Assembly: GCA_040398805.1 (NCBI GenBank)
Contig: JBBATK010000002.1
Location: 224,601-288,600, forward strand
Length of the DNA: 64,000 nt
Origin: JBBATK01 sp040398805
Lineage (GTDB): Bacteria > Bacteroidota > Ignavibacteria > Kapaibacteriales > NICIL-2
Reading direction: 5' to 3'
The notes under the pieces were generated by a model. It was not told where the DNA came from. It did not search any database and saw only the letters and a list, made by a program, of their open reading frames with translations. Positions within the stretch are counted from its first letter, which is position 1. Each line of letters begins with the position of its first letter. Positions 9,868 through 19,685 of this stretch are shown piece by piece. The position numbers and the translations under genes are program-made.

Positions 9868-12156
9868 ATGATGGTAACGACACAGGACATACTGCGGGAA
9901 TGCACGGCGGCGCTCGATACCTTGCGAGAGGATTCTTCGGTGACCGATGTGCGTGCGCACGTGCTCGCCCTCCTTGCCTTGTCGAAAGCGCATCTTCTCC
10001 CTCCCCATCAGCAGTCGCTCGCCGCCTTGGGGACCAATCTGAACACGGCCTTGCACTCGCTGGAGCGCATGGATCCGCTCTTGAAGGACATGGGATCGCT
10101 CATATCCTTCGAGAATCTCCCGGACGGACGTCCCATTGAGCCGACACTGCTCAAAGCCGCGGTGGCGGGCATCGCCTCCGTGCGATGCGACGACGCTCTC
10201 ATCGTGGCACGGGCGGCCGAGGCCTTCCTTTTCCAACACGCCACGGTCGAAGAATCCTTTTTCATCAATCCCCTTCTTCTGCGGATGATTCCGCTCTATG
10301 GCGGTGCATCGGTCCTGGACATGCAATGCGGTTCGGGTCTGCGCGCCGTCCAGGCTGAGCGAAAGATCTTCGAAAGCGGCACGAGTACGATGCTGGCAAG
10401 ATCGTTACGCTGTTCGCTGGAGGAAGACGACCGGGATGCCGAGTGCCGGGTGCGCCTTCTCGCCTACCTGAGTTCACTGACAGCGACCATCGCCCCCGTG
10501 GGTACCGCGTTCGCACCCAGCATGCAAGCGCAGCGGGAGTTCGACAGGATCTTCGTGGAAACGCGTGATCGTGCGCCGGACATCGTGGGCGTCCTGCGCA
10601 GGATGGGCGAGCACACGATCTCGGCCTTGATCCTCTCCGACATCGCGGCCGGATGCATGACGAAGAAGGACATGTCGATCCTTCTCGACCGTGATGTCCT
10701 TGATTGCGTGATCACCCTGCGGAGCAGCATGCGCGCGCCGTGGCATGTGATGATCCTTCGCGGAAGGAAACCCATCGAACGACGTCATAGGGTGCTGTTC
10801 TACGATCACGTGGATCCGTTCGACGGACCGGGTATCGACGCGTTGAGTGCGGAGACCATCGCGGACGCGTATGAACGCTTCGCCACCGCGGGTCAGCATT
10901 GCAGGGTGCTGCACAGGAACGACGTGCTAGCGTTCGACGACTGGAATGCGACGGCACATGCGGTCACGGGGAGTCCCACGCGAGAACCGTCCACGTCGTT
11001 GAGCACCGAGGAATTCGCAGCGCTGGATGCACGCCTGGTGACACGCGGCTTCGATGCGCATGGACTGTTCCGGTGGAACACCCGCAGCGCGCGCTTCCAT
11101 CCCACGTTGACGGATAAACGACTGTTACGCATCGCCGTTGCCTCCGCACCCGCACTGAAGAACGCGGAAGTGCGCACGCATTATTCCTTCGCCGTGTGGT
11201 GGAGCCTCGCCGCTCCCGTCCTGAGTGTGGAGGATGCGCGCATCGGTGATCTGCAGGATTCCTTCGAGCACGACATCTGCAAGGAAGGCGTCCTCTCTCC
11301 CGTTCAGGCACGCGCGATATTCCGCGAATGGTGGTGGGAGATCGGCGACGACCGAAGCCTGCTTGCCTCGTATGGTGCGTCCATGGTGGTGCGGACCTGG
11401 ATCGACGCATTGCGAGCGGATGCGGAGCGCAAAGGCACGGCGTTCTGGTTCGAGTTGGACGAATCGCGACGCGGTCTGATGGAGTTCCTCTGTCCCGATC
11501 TCGTCCGCACCCTTGTCTATCACGACGAGCAGGCGGAATCGCTCCGGCGGAGTATCGACGAGCTGGCGCACCAGGCGCCGCGACATCTTGCCGACCTCAT
11601 GGTCCGACGTCGGGAAGACGTGCTCATGCGCACCATCCCCATGTCGCATCTGTTCGAATCGGCGGCACGAGAACGCATGGAGGAACTGCGCGCCGCGGTG
11701 AGCGACATCAAGTCTCACATGGCCCTTCTCCACACTCAGGCGAAGGACCATCGCACGGATGAACGACGCACGACACAATTCGACGACACGGTGTCGTTGC
11801 AGGACCGCATCGGTGAGCTGCTCAAGCAGATGGTACCTGCGCAGAGTGAATTGCGATTGCTGGAACGGACGTTGGAACCTCTTGTGGACCTGCAGCGTAA
11901 GCGCGAACGCGAGTTGGACGTGTTGGAGGAATTCGTCGGCCACGTGGTGCCGGCATTGCAAAGCGTCGGCGACTCCCTCTCGCCGCGTGATGCCCGGTCG
12001 TTGGTGCTATTGCAGTTCCGCGACATCCTCTCCCGACGTCTGGAAGCCGCGGTGGCAGCCAATCGCGATACCATCGTCTACGATCTGGAAACAGTATGGA
12101 CCGGGTTCGAGGAAGGAGCCATCCTCGACGAAGAAGCGGCCTACCGCCTTGCCTGA
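9868..12156 (+). CDS. Orphan HsdM-like (N6-adenine methylase fold) protein lacking the catalytic NPPF motif
   Basis: About 762 residues. Residues 130-350 follow the layout of type I restriction methylases (N6_Mtase): EESFFINPLLLRMIPL resembles the FFTP block, VLDMQCGSG (about 149-157) matches the SAM-binding motif, and a later stretch runs LLDRDVLDCVITLRSS, then a hydrophobic strand and VLFYDHVDPF, as HsdM proteins do around VI.LP...LFID. At the position of the catalytic NPPF motif the sequence reads FDRIFVETRD, so methylation seems unlikely. The C-terminal half is helical with likely coiled coil near residues 590-720. No hsdR or hsdS lies nearby; neighbours are dnaX upstream and gmk convergent 18 bp downstream. 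TTG at 9847 and ATG at 9871 are alternative starts. Function unknown; the HsdM relationship is inferred by eye. Confidence 0.6.
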   Translation: MMVTTQDILRECTAALDTLREDSSVTDVRAHVLALLALSKAHLLPPHQQSLAALGTNLNTALHSLERMDPLLKDMGSLISFENLPDGRPIEPTLLKAAVAGIASVRCDDALIVARAAEAFLFQHATVEESFFINPLLLRMIPLYGGASVLDMQCGSGLRAVQAERKIFESGTSTMLARSLRCSLEEDDRDAECRVRLLAYLSSLTATIAPVGTAFAPSMQAQREFDRIFVETRDRAPDIVGVLRRMGEHTISALILSDIAAGCMTKKDMSILLDRDVLDCVITLRSSMRAPWHVMILRGRKPIERRHRVLFYDHVDPFDGPGIDALSAETIADAYERFATAGQHCRVLHRNDVLAFDDWNATAHAVTGSPTREPSTSLSTEEFAALDARLVTRGFDAHGLFRWNTRSARFHPTLTDKRLLRIAVASAPALKNAEVRTHYSFAVWWSLAAPVLSVEDARIGDLQDSFEHDICKEGVLSPVQARAIFREWWWEIGDDRSLLASYGASMVVRTWIDALRADAERKGTAFWFELDESRRGLMEFLCPDLVRTLVYHDEQAESLRRSIDELAHQAPRHLADLMVRRREDVLMRTIPMSHLFESAARERMEELRAAVSDIKSHMALLHTQAKDHRTDERRTTQFDDTVSLQDRIGELLKQMVPAQSELRLLERTLEPLVDLQRKRERELDVLEEFVGHVVPALQSVGDSLSPRDARSLVLLQFRDILSRRLEAAVAANRDTIVYDLETVWTGFEEGAILDEEAAYRLA

Positions 12157-12174
12157 GGGTCGGGCGGCGTCTCC

Positions 12175-12726
12175 CTATCCGCGAACGACCTCTTCTGCCG
12201 TTGCAAGCGTGGCCTGCAGATCGTCGTTGACGATGACGGTATCGAATTCATGACGGAACGACATCTCCATTTCGGCGCGCTCAAGGCGCACCCGCAACTG
12301 GTCTTCGCTCTCCGTGCTGCGCGCACGCAGCCGTGTCTCCAGAATGGTAAGGTCCGGCGGGGCGATGAACACGAGCAGGGTGTCGTCGGGGAAGGCACGG
12401 CGGAGCGAGAGCGCGCCCTTCACATCCACATCGAACAGGATGGTCTCGCCGGCGTCGATCGCGCGCTGGACTTCGGAACGCAATGTTCCGTAAAGATTGC
12501 CGAAGATCTCTTCGTACTCGATCATGTCGCCGGAGCCCACACGATCCACGAACTGCTGTCGTGAAAGGAAGAAATAGTCGCGACCATGCTCCTCGTTCGG
12601 ACGCTTGGAACGCGTCGTTGCCGAAATGCTGAATCGCCACTCCGGATGCAACGACAACAAGTGTCGCGCAACCGTGGTCTTGCCGGCACCGCTGGGTGCA
12701 GAGAGAACGATGAGATGTTTTCTCAC
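12175..12726 (-). CDS. gmk: Guanylate kinase
   Basis: Phosphorylates GMP to GDP. At 183 residues it is of normal length. The P-loop SAPSGAGKTT lies at residues 9-18, followed by the GMP-binding SISATTRSKRPNEEHGRDYFF block, EYEEIFGNLYGT, and FDVDVKGALSLRR, all standard for the family. It lies 76 bp downstream of yicC on the same strand, the classical yicC-gmk pairing. Its 3' end faces the HsdM-like gene at only 18 bp. Confidence 0.96.
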   Translation of the reverse strand: MRKHLIVLSAPSGAGKTTVARHLLSLHPEWRFSISATTRSKRPNEEHGRDYFFLSRQQFVDRVGSGDMIEYEEIFGNLYGTLRSEVQRAIDAGETILFDVDVKGALSLRRAFPDDTLLVFIAPPDLTILETRLRARSTESEDQLRVRLERAEMEMSFRHEFDTVIVNDDLQATLATAEEVVRG

Positions 12727-12802
12727 TTACAGTCCTAGGCAATGAAAGGGGAATGGGACGGATGGGCCGCGCACTCGGAGGGGCGCGGCCTGCAGCCATG
12801 CG

Positions 12803-13675
12803 TTACTCGATGTTCTGTACTTGTTCGCGGATGCGTTCGAGCTCATCCTTCACCGCAACGACCATGCGGGCGATGGTGGCGTCGTTGGCTTTGGAGCCGA
12901 TGGTATTGATTTCGCGGTTCATCTCCTGAAGCATGAAGTTCATCTGACGTCCGTTGCCTTCGCCCGTGCGCATGGCATCGTTCATGAACTTCATGTGACT
13001 GCGCAGACGCACGCATTCTTCGGAAATATCCAGCTTGTCGGCAAGGAGAACGATCTCCAATTGCAGTCGCTGCTCGTCGATTTCGTCGGATTCGAACAGC
13101 TGGGCCACCCGTGCACGGAGTCGCTCGCGCTCTTCGGGAATACGTTTCATGCCCATCTCCTCCACCTTGTCAAGCGTCTCTTCGATGATCTTCAAACGGT
13201 CGCGCATGTCGCGAAGGATCTCCTTGCCTTCGTTCTTCTGCATGGTGTCCAGCGACGCCAGCGCCGATTGGATGGCTTTCGCCGCGATCTTCCACTGCAT
13301 TTCCGTTTCCTTCTCATCGTCCTCTTCCTGACTCATCACGTCGGGTATGCCGAGAAGGTCGGACATGGTGACGGGCGTGGAGATGTTCAGCTTCGTCCGC
13401 ACGGATTCCAGCGAACGATAGTACGCTTCCGCTTTCTGGGCGTTGACGACGGAATGGGTCTTGGATTCGGACTCGACTTTCAGATACAGAGAGACAGAGC
13501 CGCGCTCGAGCGACTTCTTCACCATGTCTCGCAACTCCGCTTCCTTGTGCTGGAGGTGCTTCGGCATCTTGCAGGATAACTCCAGATACCGACCGTTCAC
13601 ACTGCGGATCTCTACGTTGACACTCACTCCGTGTTCATTGATCTGGGCTTTACTAAAGCCGGTCATGCTTTTCAT
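12803..13675 (-). CDS. yicC: YicC/YloC-family endoribonuclease
   Basis: Cytoplasmic protein of 290 residues. The start at 13675 gives MKSMTGFSKAQ, the near-invariant N-terminus of the family, and the C-terminus carries NFMLQEMNREINTIGSKAND, the family signature. YicC proteins of this family have been described as Mg-dependent endoribonucleases involved in small-RNA turnover. It precedes gmk as in many genomes, which supports joint transcription. The divergent neighbour is the giant T9SS protein, so the 222-bp gap at 13676-13897 carries both promoters. Confidence 0.93.
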   Translation of the reverse strand: MKSMTGFSKAQINEHGVSVNVEIRSVNGRYLELSCKMPKHLQHKEAELRDMVKKSLERGSVSLYLKVESESKTHSVVNAQKAEAYYRSLESVRTKLNISTPVTMSDLLGIPDVMSQEEDDEKETEMQWKIAAKAIQSALASLDTMQKNEGKEILRDMRDRLKIIEETLDKVEEMGMKRIPEERERLRARVAQLFESDEIDEQRLQLEIVLLADKLDISEECVRLRSHMKFMNDAMRTGEGNGRQMNFMLQEMNREINTIGSKANDATIARMVVAVKDELERIREQVQNIE

Positions 13676-13897
13676 ATTCACGTCTTTCGATGATGGACTT
13701 CGCTGCCGCAACTGCGACACACCGTGCAAAGATACGAAGCCCGTTCCGAGTGGCTTTTGCGTTGATGTCCATGTCCATCCATCCGTTTCGGTGCCAATGG
13801 CCCGCACACCGCCACTTCGCGACGAAAGAAGGGAGTGCGGACGCTATGCCAATACTTTTCCCCTTTTATCTTGCGACCATTCATTCACGGGGATTCC

Positions 13898-16800
13898 ATG
13901 ACACGTCTGATCTCAGCCCTCGGGTTGCTTTTCTGCCTTTCGTTTTCCGCAACCGCTCAGTTCATTTCGCCGCTTTCCACGCCGCAGCCCACAGCAGACA
14001 TGCCGTCGTGGGCACACTACCTGTATGCGCGACCGCTCGATGTCATACGGCTGGATAGCGCGTACGACGCGTTTTACCGGACGCATCCGTACGAAAAGAA
14101 CGACTACACGAAGCACTACCGACGCCTGCGACGTCTCTCCGCGCCCTTTGTCGGTGCCGATGGCGTCCTGCGCGACATCACGCCGGACGACGTGCTGCGC
14201 CCGCAGGGTAAGGGAACCGCTTCCCTGCAATCGCCCTCGGCGAGCGTGAAGTGGACACCCATCGGTCCCATGGAAACATACTTCACCAAGAGCGGAACGG
14301 CCACTCAGTCCCTTTGCCCCTGGCAAGTGAACATCTACGGCTTCGATATCGCCCCCTCGAATCCGAACATCCTCTATGCCGTCTCCGAGACCGGTGGCTT
14401 CTTCAAGTCCACGAACAAGGGTCAGCAATGGATACAACTCGAACCGGGCGTCTACTCCTCCTCGGAAGCGATCGCCATCCATCCAACCAACCCCGATGTC
14501 GTGTATGTGGGCATCTCCGGAGGCCTGATCAAGACCTCCAACGGCGGGGCTACGTGGACATCGGTCTGGAAGCTCAGCAACCTGTGGATCTACGACATCG
14601 AAGTGGTGAGCAACCAACCCTCCGTGCTCCTCGCCGCGACGAACCAAGGATTCTATCGTAGCACCGACGCAGGGGGATCATGGACACGGAGCATGGACCG
14701 GTCCTGCTGCGACCTGGAAACACACCCCGTGAACAAGAGCATCGTGTACACCCTGCGCGCCAACGCCGCAGGCACCCGCACGGAACTGTGGAAGTCCACC
14801 GACGGCGGTGTGACCTTCACGCAGCGCTCGAACGGCTGGCTGGAGACAAGCGACAGCAAGGGCGCGGGTCGTATGACCGTGACCCCTGCCGATCCCCAGC
14901 GCATCTACGTGGTCCTTCTCGGCGATTCATCACGACCGTACATCCTTCGCAGCGATAACGCCGGTGAATCCTGGCGCGTGAGCGCCCGCGGGAAGACCGA
15001 CAGCCTTGCCATGAACAACGGTCAGGGATATTACGACCTCGGCATCGCCGCCTCGCATCGCGATGCGAACGTCGTCATCGTCGGAACCACCACCTGTTAC
15101 CGCTCCACGGACGGCGGCACCACGTTTCCCTTCACGGTCGGCGGGTACAGCGGTGCATTTCCCATCCATCCCGACATCCAGGAGATCAAGTGCCTGGGCG
15201 ATGAGTGTTACATCGCAACGGACGGAGGATTCAACTACTCCACCGATGTGTTCGGAACGAACTGTACGGCGCGTACCGTCGGCTTGAACGGTGCGGACTT
15301 CTGGGGCTTCGATGCAGGATGGAACGAAGACGTGCTCGTGGGCGGCCGGTATCACAACGGCAACACGGCGTGGCACGAGAACTACGGCACGAAGTTCCTT
15401 CGCATGGGCGGAGGCGAAGCGGCCACGGGATATGTGCACCCCATGCGCAGTCGGGAGGCGTATTTCTCCGATATCGGTGCGTACACCATCCCTCCCACAT
15501 TCGATCAACCCGTGCAGTCCCGTCCTTCCGGCCTTTGGCCCAACGAAAGCTACTACGCTATGGAATACAGCGCCATGAAGTGGCATCCCGTGTACATCAA
15601 CGAGGTGTGGATGGGTACCAAAAACGCCATCATGCGAAGTGTCAACAACGGCACGTCGTATGCCACGGTGTTCGCATCGCCGGATACCGGCGCCTTCATC
15701 CAGCACATCGAGATATGCCGCTCCAACCCCGACGTCATCTACGTTTCTCAACGGTCCAACGTGTTGTACGACGGTAAGATTTGGAAGACCACCAACGCCG
15801 GTACGGACTGGTCCGCCTGCGCCGACCTGCCCTCCACCACGCGTGCGGAGCGACGCGTGATGAAGATCGCCGCAAGCAGTCGCTCTTCGAATACCCTCTT
15901 CGTTGCCTTGCTCAACGGATCAAAGACGAACAAGGTATTCAAGACCATGAACGGCGGCGCCACCTGGGTGAACCTCACGACGGATGCGATCGCGAATCAG
16001 GGTATCACCGACATCATCGTGCAGTACGGTACGGACGACGGCGTGTATATCGCCTGCTACAACGGCAAGGTGTACTACCGCAACGCCACCATGACGGATT
16101 GGGTGCTACATGGCGACGGACTTCCCTATGCGCTCTTCACGCGCGCGCTCAAGCCGTTCTATCGCGACAACAAGTTGCGTACGGGTTCCTCGCTCGGCAT
16201 CTGGGAAGCGCCCTTGTACGAACACTCCAAGCCCGAAGCGCAACCCTGCGTGGACAAGCGCACATCGGCGTGCATACGGGATACGTTCCTGTTCGACGAT
16301 TACTCGGTCCTCGAACGTGCCAACGCTCGACGTCGTTGGAGTTTCCCCGGCGCGGCGTACGTGAGCGATTCCGCCGCGCGGAATCCCCGCGTCATCTACG
16401 ACAAGCCCGGCACGTATTCGGTGTCGCTCACGGTGACCAATGATTACGGGACAAGTACGAAGACGCTCGACAACGTCATCAGTGTCACGAAGAGCGAGTG
16501 CGACGTGGAAGGCATCGCCGGTAGCGCCTTGGACCTTGGCGCTACGACCGATCTGGCCACCATTCCCGCTCTGCCGCAATTGCAGACCGGTCGCGGTTTC
16601 ACCGCATCTGCCTGGGTGAAGCTCGACACCATCCAGTATTCCTTCTCCCAGATACTCTCCAACTGGAACAGTCCCGTCGGTTTCTCCCTCGGCTTCTCCT
16701 TCCAGGGATACAGAGCGAATACGAACCTGACCTTCTACTGGAAGAACGTCCCCTATCAGCTCACATCGCCGTTCAATCTGCCCGTGGACGAATGGACGCA

Positions 16801-17905
16801 CGTGGCCATCAGCGTGGACAGTGATCACGTGACGCTGTATCGCAACGGTACGCCGTGGGTGTATCGGAATGCGAATGCGAACTTCTTCGCTCCGCAACTC
16901 GATGCCACGGCATGGGAGATCGGCGGCGGTCTGCCGGGTCAGGGTGGTAACTTCCGCGGTACCATCGACGAGTTACAGATCTTCGACCGCGCGCTGGACA
17001 GCACGCAGATACGCGAGCGCATGAACCTTATCAGCAATCCTCCCGGATATGTGGATACCACGAAAGCCCCCGTACCCGTGGCGTATTATCAGTTCAACGA
17101 ACCCGTGTTCACTCGCATCTACAACCGCACCGGTGCCGTTCATGCGGAGAATACCGGTGGCAGGCGCGTCGTGTCCACCTGTCCTGTCGGACCCGGTGTC
17201 AGCAGTATCACCAGCCGGAAGGAAGGCGTGTGGGAGAGTGCGGCGGGGATGACCATCGCGCAGAAAAGCGGTGCCGAACGGACCATTGTCGTCACGCGCA
17301 TTGATGCGCAGCCGAATGCCACGCCGGGTGCCACGTCGAGTCTGTCTCCCCATTACTGGATCGTCCGTTCGTACGGCGCGACGGGAGGGTTCGCTACGGA
17401 CTCGCTTCGCGTGCGCGGAACGGGCAGGATATCGGCTGCCGATGCCGCAGTGCCGCAATCGTTGAGACTGTATGCGCGAGGTGCGCAAGAGTACAAGAAC
17501 GTCTGGACGGAGCGCGCCGCCGCGCGGTCGGCAGACACGCTGCCGCAGGCATGCGTGTTCCCTGCGGATACGAACTTCGTGGGTCAGTTCATCCTTGGAA
17601 GCACCGGCTCGTCGCCGCTCGATGTGGAGGAAGACGACGACGAAGAGATGGAAAAACGCACCGCACTGCGCGTCGTGCCCGTGCCCGGTGCCGAGTATGT
17701 GACGGTGGTAAGCACGGAACCCTCAACGGGACTGATCAGCATCGTGGATGTCACGGGACGATTGGTCCTGCAGGAAGCGTCGAAAGGCAACGAGACCCGC
17801 ATGAACACATCGGCATTGCCGACCGGTCTGTATATCATCTCCCTGACGACGAACGCGGGCGTGCGCACCGCGCCAATGCTCATTCAGCGATCCGTTGAAC
17901 GCTGA
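13898..17905 (+). CDS. Giant secreted T9SS protein: sortilin/BNR-like propeller, PKD and LamG domains
   Basis: About 1335 residues. The start at 13898 gives a signal peptide (MTRLISALGLLFCLSFSATA). Residues about 115-770 carry many BNR/Vps10-type repeats, recognisable as GGFFKSTNKGQQW, GLIKTSNGGATW, GFYRSTDAGGSW and KVFKTMNGGATW, expected to fold as one or two beta-propellers. A PKD-like domain follows at about 780-865 (KPGTYSVSLTVTN), then a LamG/concanavalin-like domain at about 870-1045 (FTASAWVKLD, DEWTHVAISVDS, GTIDELQIFDRALD). The last 75 residues, with DVTGRLVLQE and TGLYIISLTT, form a T9SS type A sorting domain preceded by an acidic linker (EEDDDEEMEKR). Likely a cell-surface adhesin or carbohydrate-binding protein; no catalytic residues are evident. 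Confidence 0.87.
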   Translation: MTRLISALGLLFCLSFSATAQFISPLSTPQPTADMPSWAHYLYARPLDVIRLDSAYDAFYRTHPYEKNDYTKHYRRLRRLSAPFVGADGVLRDITPDDVLRPQGKGTASLQSPSASVKWTPIGPMETYFTKSGTATQSLCPWQVNIYGFDIAPSNPNILYAVSETGGFFKSTNKGQQWIQLEPGVYSSSEAIAIHPTNPDVVYVGISGGLIKTSNGGATWTSVWKLSNLWIYDIEVVSNQPSVLLAATNQGFYRSTDAGGSWTRSMDRSCCDLETHPVNKSIVYTLRANAAGTRTELWKSTDGGVTFTQRSNGWLETSDSKGAGRMTVTPADPQRIYVVLLGDSSRPYILRSDNAGESWRVSARGKTDSLAMNNGQGYYDLGIAASHRDANVVIVGTTTCYRSTDGGTTFPFTVGGYSGAFPIHPDIQEIKCLGDECYIATDGGFNYSTDVFGTNCTARTVGLNGADFWGFDAGWNEDVLVGGRYHNGNTAWHENYGTKFLRMGGGEAATGYVHPMRSREAYFSDIGAYTIPPTFDQPVQSRPSGLWPNESYYAMEYSAMKWHPVYINEVWMGTKNAIMRSVNNGTSYATVFASPDTGAFIQHIEICRSNPDVIYVSQRSNVLYDGKIWKTTNAGTDWSACADLPSTTRAERRVMKIAASSRSSNTLFVALLNGSKTNKVFKTMNGGATWVNLTTDAIANQGITDIIVQYGTDDGVYIACYNGKVYYRNATMTDWVLHGDGLPYALFTRALKPFYRDNKLRTGSSLGIWEAPLYEHSKPEAQPCVDKRTSACIRDTFLFDDYSVLERANARRRWSFPGAAYVSDSAARNPRVIYDKPGTYSVSLTVTNDYGTSTKTLDNVISVTKSECDVEGIAGSALDLGATTDLATIPALPQLQTGRGFTASAWVKLDTIQYSFSQILSNWNSPVGFSLGFSFQGYRANTNLTFYWKNVPYQLTSPFNLPVDEWTHVAISVDSDHVTLYRNGTPWVYRNANANFFAPQLDATAWEIGGGLPGQGGNFRGTIDELQIFDRALDSTQIRERMNLISNPPGYVDTTKAPVPVAYYQFNEPVFTRIYNRTGAVHAENTGGRRVVSTCPVGPGVSSITSRKEGVWESAAGMTIAQKSGAERTIVVTRIDAQPNATPGATSSLSPHYWIVRSYGATGGFATDSLRVRGTGRISAADAAVPQSLRLYARGAQEYKNVWTERAAARSADTLPQACVFPADTNFVGQFILGSTGSSPLDVEEDDDEEMEKRTALRVVPVPGAEYVTVVSTEPSTGLISIVDVTGRLVLQEASKGNETRMNTSALPTGLYIISLTTNAGVRTAPMLIQRSVER

Positions 17906-17925
17906 CGGCGACGTCAATGAGCGTT
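17898..17925. terminator. Weak dyad between convergent genes
   Basis: AACGC-TGACG-gcga-CGTCA-atga-GCGTT forms an imperfect stem at the convergent junction between the giant T9SS gene and radC. It overlaps the stop codon region and has no T-run, so it is only a possible bidirectional stop signal. Confidence 0.25.
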
Positions 17926-17937
17926 GCGCGCGACCGT

Positions 17938-18744
17938 TCAGAGAAGTCCGCGCTGACTGAAACTCATGAAGGATTCTCCCGCGATGATGACGTGGTCGAG
18001 GACCTTGATGTCGATGATCTTTCCCACGGAGCAGAGTCGTTCCGTGACCCGATAGTCCTCGGGCGAGGGCTCGGTATTGCCCGAGGGATGATTGTGCAGA
18101 AGGATGACACTCGCTGCCGCCTCCGTGATGGCCGTGCGGAACACTTCCCGCGGATGCACCGTTGCAGAGTTCAACGACCCCTCGGTGACGACGGCTTCGC
18201 GAAACACCTGATTGGCGGCGTTCAAGAGCAATACCCGGAAGGTTTCGCGGACCGCACCGCGAAGGAGCGGAATGTAGTACGTGGCCAGGTCGTCGGGCGA
18301 CCGTATCACCGTGCGCGAGAGGAACGGAGCCGCGTGCAGGCGCCGACTGCATTCCAATGCCGCGATCAGCCGCATGGCCTTCCTTCCTGCAATCCCATGC
18401 ACCGCCGTCAGCTCGCTGATATCCCGCGAGAGAAGCCGGTGAAGGTCCCCGCATGTGCGTAAGAGCTCCCGGGCCACCTCCAGGGCCGACTGCGTTCGCG
18501 TCCCGCTTCCGATGAGTATGGAAAGCAGTTCGGCATCCGAGAGCGTCTGCACGCCGTGACGTCGCAGGCGGTACCCGGGAAGCTCGTCGTTCGACCATGC
18601 CTCCGCCTCCTGCCGTGCTTGTGGAGGCGGTGCTTTGTCGGCGGCGCACCGCGCACGGCGTTCCACCGGATACATGAATCCTGAAGGTTGATGGTTCGGT
18701 GTGGATCGACCTGAGATGGGAGTACTCTCGGACATGGGCTGCAC
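17938..18744 (-). CDS. radC: RadC-family (JAB/MPN domain) protein
   Basis: Up to 268 residues. An N-terminal helix-hairpin-helix-like region (LSDAELLSILIGSGT...ELTAVHGIAGRKAMRL, about residues 67-125) is followed by the RadC JAB domain with the metal motif LLHNHPSGNTEPSPEDYRVT near 215-235 and ESFMSFSQRG at the C-terminus. RadC proteins have been linked to DNA repair, but their biochemical role is unsettled; the histidines and aspartate expected to bind zinc are present. The first 50 or so residues are poorly conserved, and an in-frame start at 18675 (MYPVERR) is possible. Confidence 0.9.
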   Translation of the reverse strand: MQPMSESTPISGRSTPNHQPSGFMYPVERRARCAADKAPPPQARQEAEAWSNDELPGYRLRRHGVQTLSDAELLSILIGSGTRTQSALEVARELLRTCGDLHRLLSRDISELTAVHGIAGRKAMRLIAALECSRRLHAAPFLSRTVIRSPDDLATYYIPLLRGAVRETFRVLLLNAANQVFREAVVTEGSLNSATVHPREVFRTAITEAAASVILLHNHPSGNTEPSPEDYRVTERLCSVGKIIDIKVLDHVIIAGESFMSFSQRGLL

Positions 18745-18999
18745 TCATGGTGGTGAAACAGGCGTGCGACACCTGCGATCATGAGAGCGGAACGATCGCG
18801 ATGGTACGTGGCGGCGGGATTGGCGGCGAGCGGCAAACATCCGCGTTCGCGCGCACATGCACGAGAAAAAAACGGACTGCTGAGGAAAATCGCCAACGGC
18901 GGAAACGGACCTTATCCGCATGGTGTGGGAAACTTCACTCGCCGGTCAGACTGGACATGATGCGGGGAGCGACGTGCGAGCGACAGTGCCGGATACACA
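18745..18999. other. Intergenic region without recognised gene
   Basis: Together with the hairpin that follows, this is a gap of about 310 bp between the 5' end of radC and the 3' end of the YfiT-like gene, both on the minus strand. It should contain the radC promoter. Short open frames here have no recognisable protein character. Confidence 0.5.
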
Positions 19000-19033
19000 A
19001 AGACCGGACGTCAACAACGTGAGGTCCGGTCTT
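19000..19033 (-). terminator. Hairpin downstream of the YfiT-like gene
   Basis: AAGACCGGAC and GTCCGGTCTT form a perfect 10-bp stem around a 14-nt loop, 22 bp beyond the stop of the YfiT-like gene. The T-tract is short, so termination strength is uncertain. Confidence 0.5.
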
Positions 19034-19055
19034 CGATCGTGGCTTTTCCGCCGCT

Positions 19056-19577
19056 TCAGTGCGGCTCGGCGATGGCGAGCTTGATATGCTCGATATGATG
19101 CTGGGCATGCCATGCATACATCGCGAGGGTGAAGTGCAACGACATGACACGCTGGTTGGCAGGATGCACGAAGCCGCGATCCCATTGTTCACGGGAGAGG
19201 GATTGGAGCAGCACCGACCACCGCGCATGAACCCCCTCCAGGATCTTGAGGGAATCCTCGACGCCGGTCATGCCATCGGCCTGGACCGCGAAGGCTTTTT
19301 CCGGGACGGCCATGACGACAGGGTTTTCTTCCGCGAGGGCGAGCTTACACCGAAGGAAGGCGTTCATGTGCATGTCGGCCAGGTGATGGACGATGGTCTG
19401 GATGCTCCATCCGTCCGGACGGTAGCTCTTCGCCATCTGTTCCGGCGACAGCTTGCTTACCAAGGAACGGATGATCATCGGTGCGTGACGTATGGTTTCC
19501 AGCCATGAGGACACGGCGACTTCGTCGAATTCGGTCGGACGGGTGAATTTGCCTATCGGATAGGAAAGATGCTCCAT
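19056..19577 (-). CDS. YfiT/BstA-like DinB-superfamily protein (putative metal-dependent thiol transferase)
   Basis: Four-helix-bundle protein of 173 residues. The N-terminus YPIGKFTRP, the block YRPDGWSIQTIVHHLADMHM (about residues 52-71) and the C-terminal YAWHAQHHIEHI are signatures of the YfiT/BstA branch of the DinB superfamily, with the three metal-binding histidine positions preserved (one in HHLAD, two in WHAQHH). Family members include bacillithiol-S-transferases, so a low-molecular-weight thiol detoxification role is possible; that the organism makes bacillithiol is not shown here. Followed by a hairpin at 19000-19033. Confidence 0.85.
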   Translation of the reverse strand: MEHLSYPIGKFTRPTEFDEVAVSSWLETIRHAPMIIRSLVSKLSPEQMAKSYRPDGWSIQTIVHHLADMHMNAFLRCKLALAEENPVVMAVPEKAFAVQADGMTGVEDSLKILEGVHARWSVLLQSLSREQWDRGFVHPANQRVMSLHFTLAMYAWHAQHHIEHIKLAIAEPH

Positions 19578-19685
19578 GAGGATTGTCTGTAGAGTGCGTG
19601 ATTAATAATGAAAAGCAATGTACACACATGCGACGTCACGACCGCTGCGTGCACAAAAAAACCGATACGAGGCGAACGGACCCTA

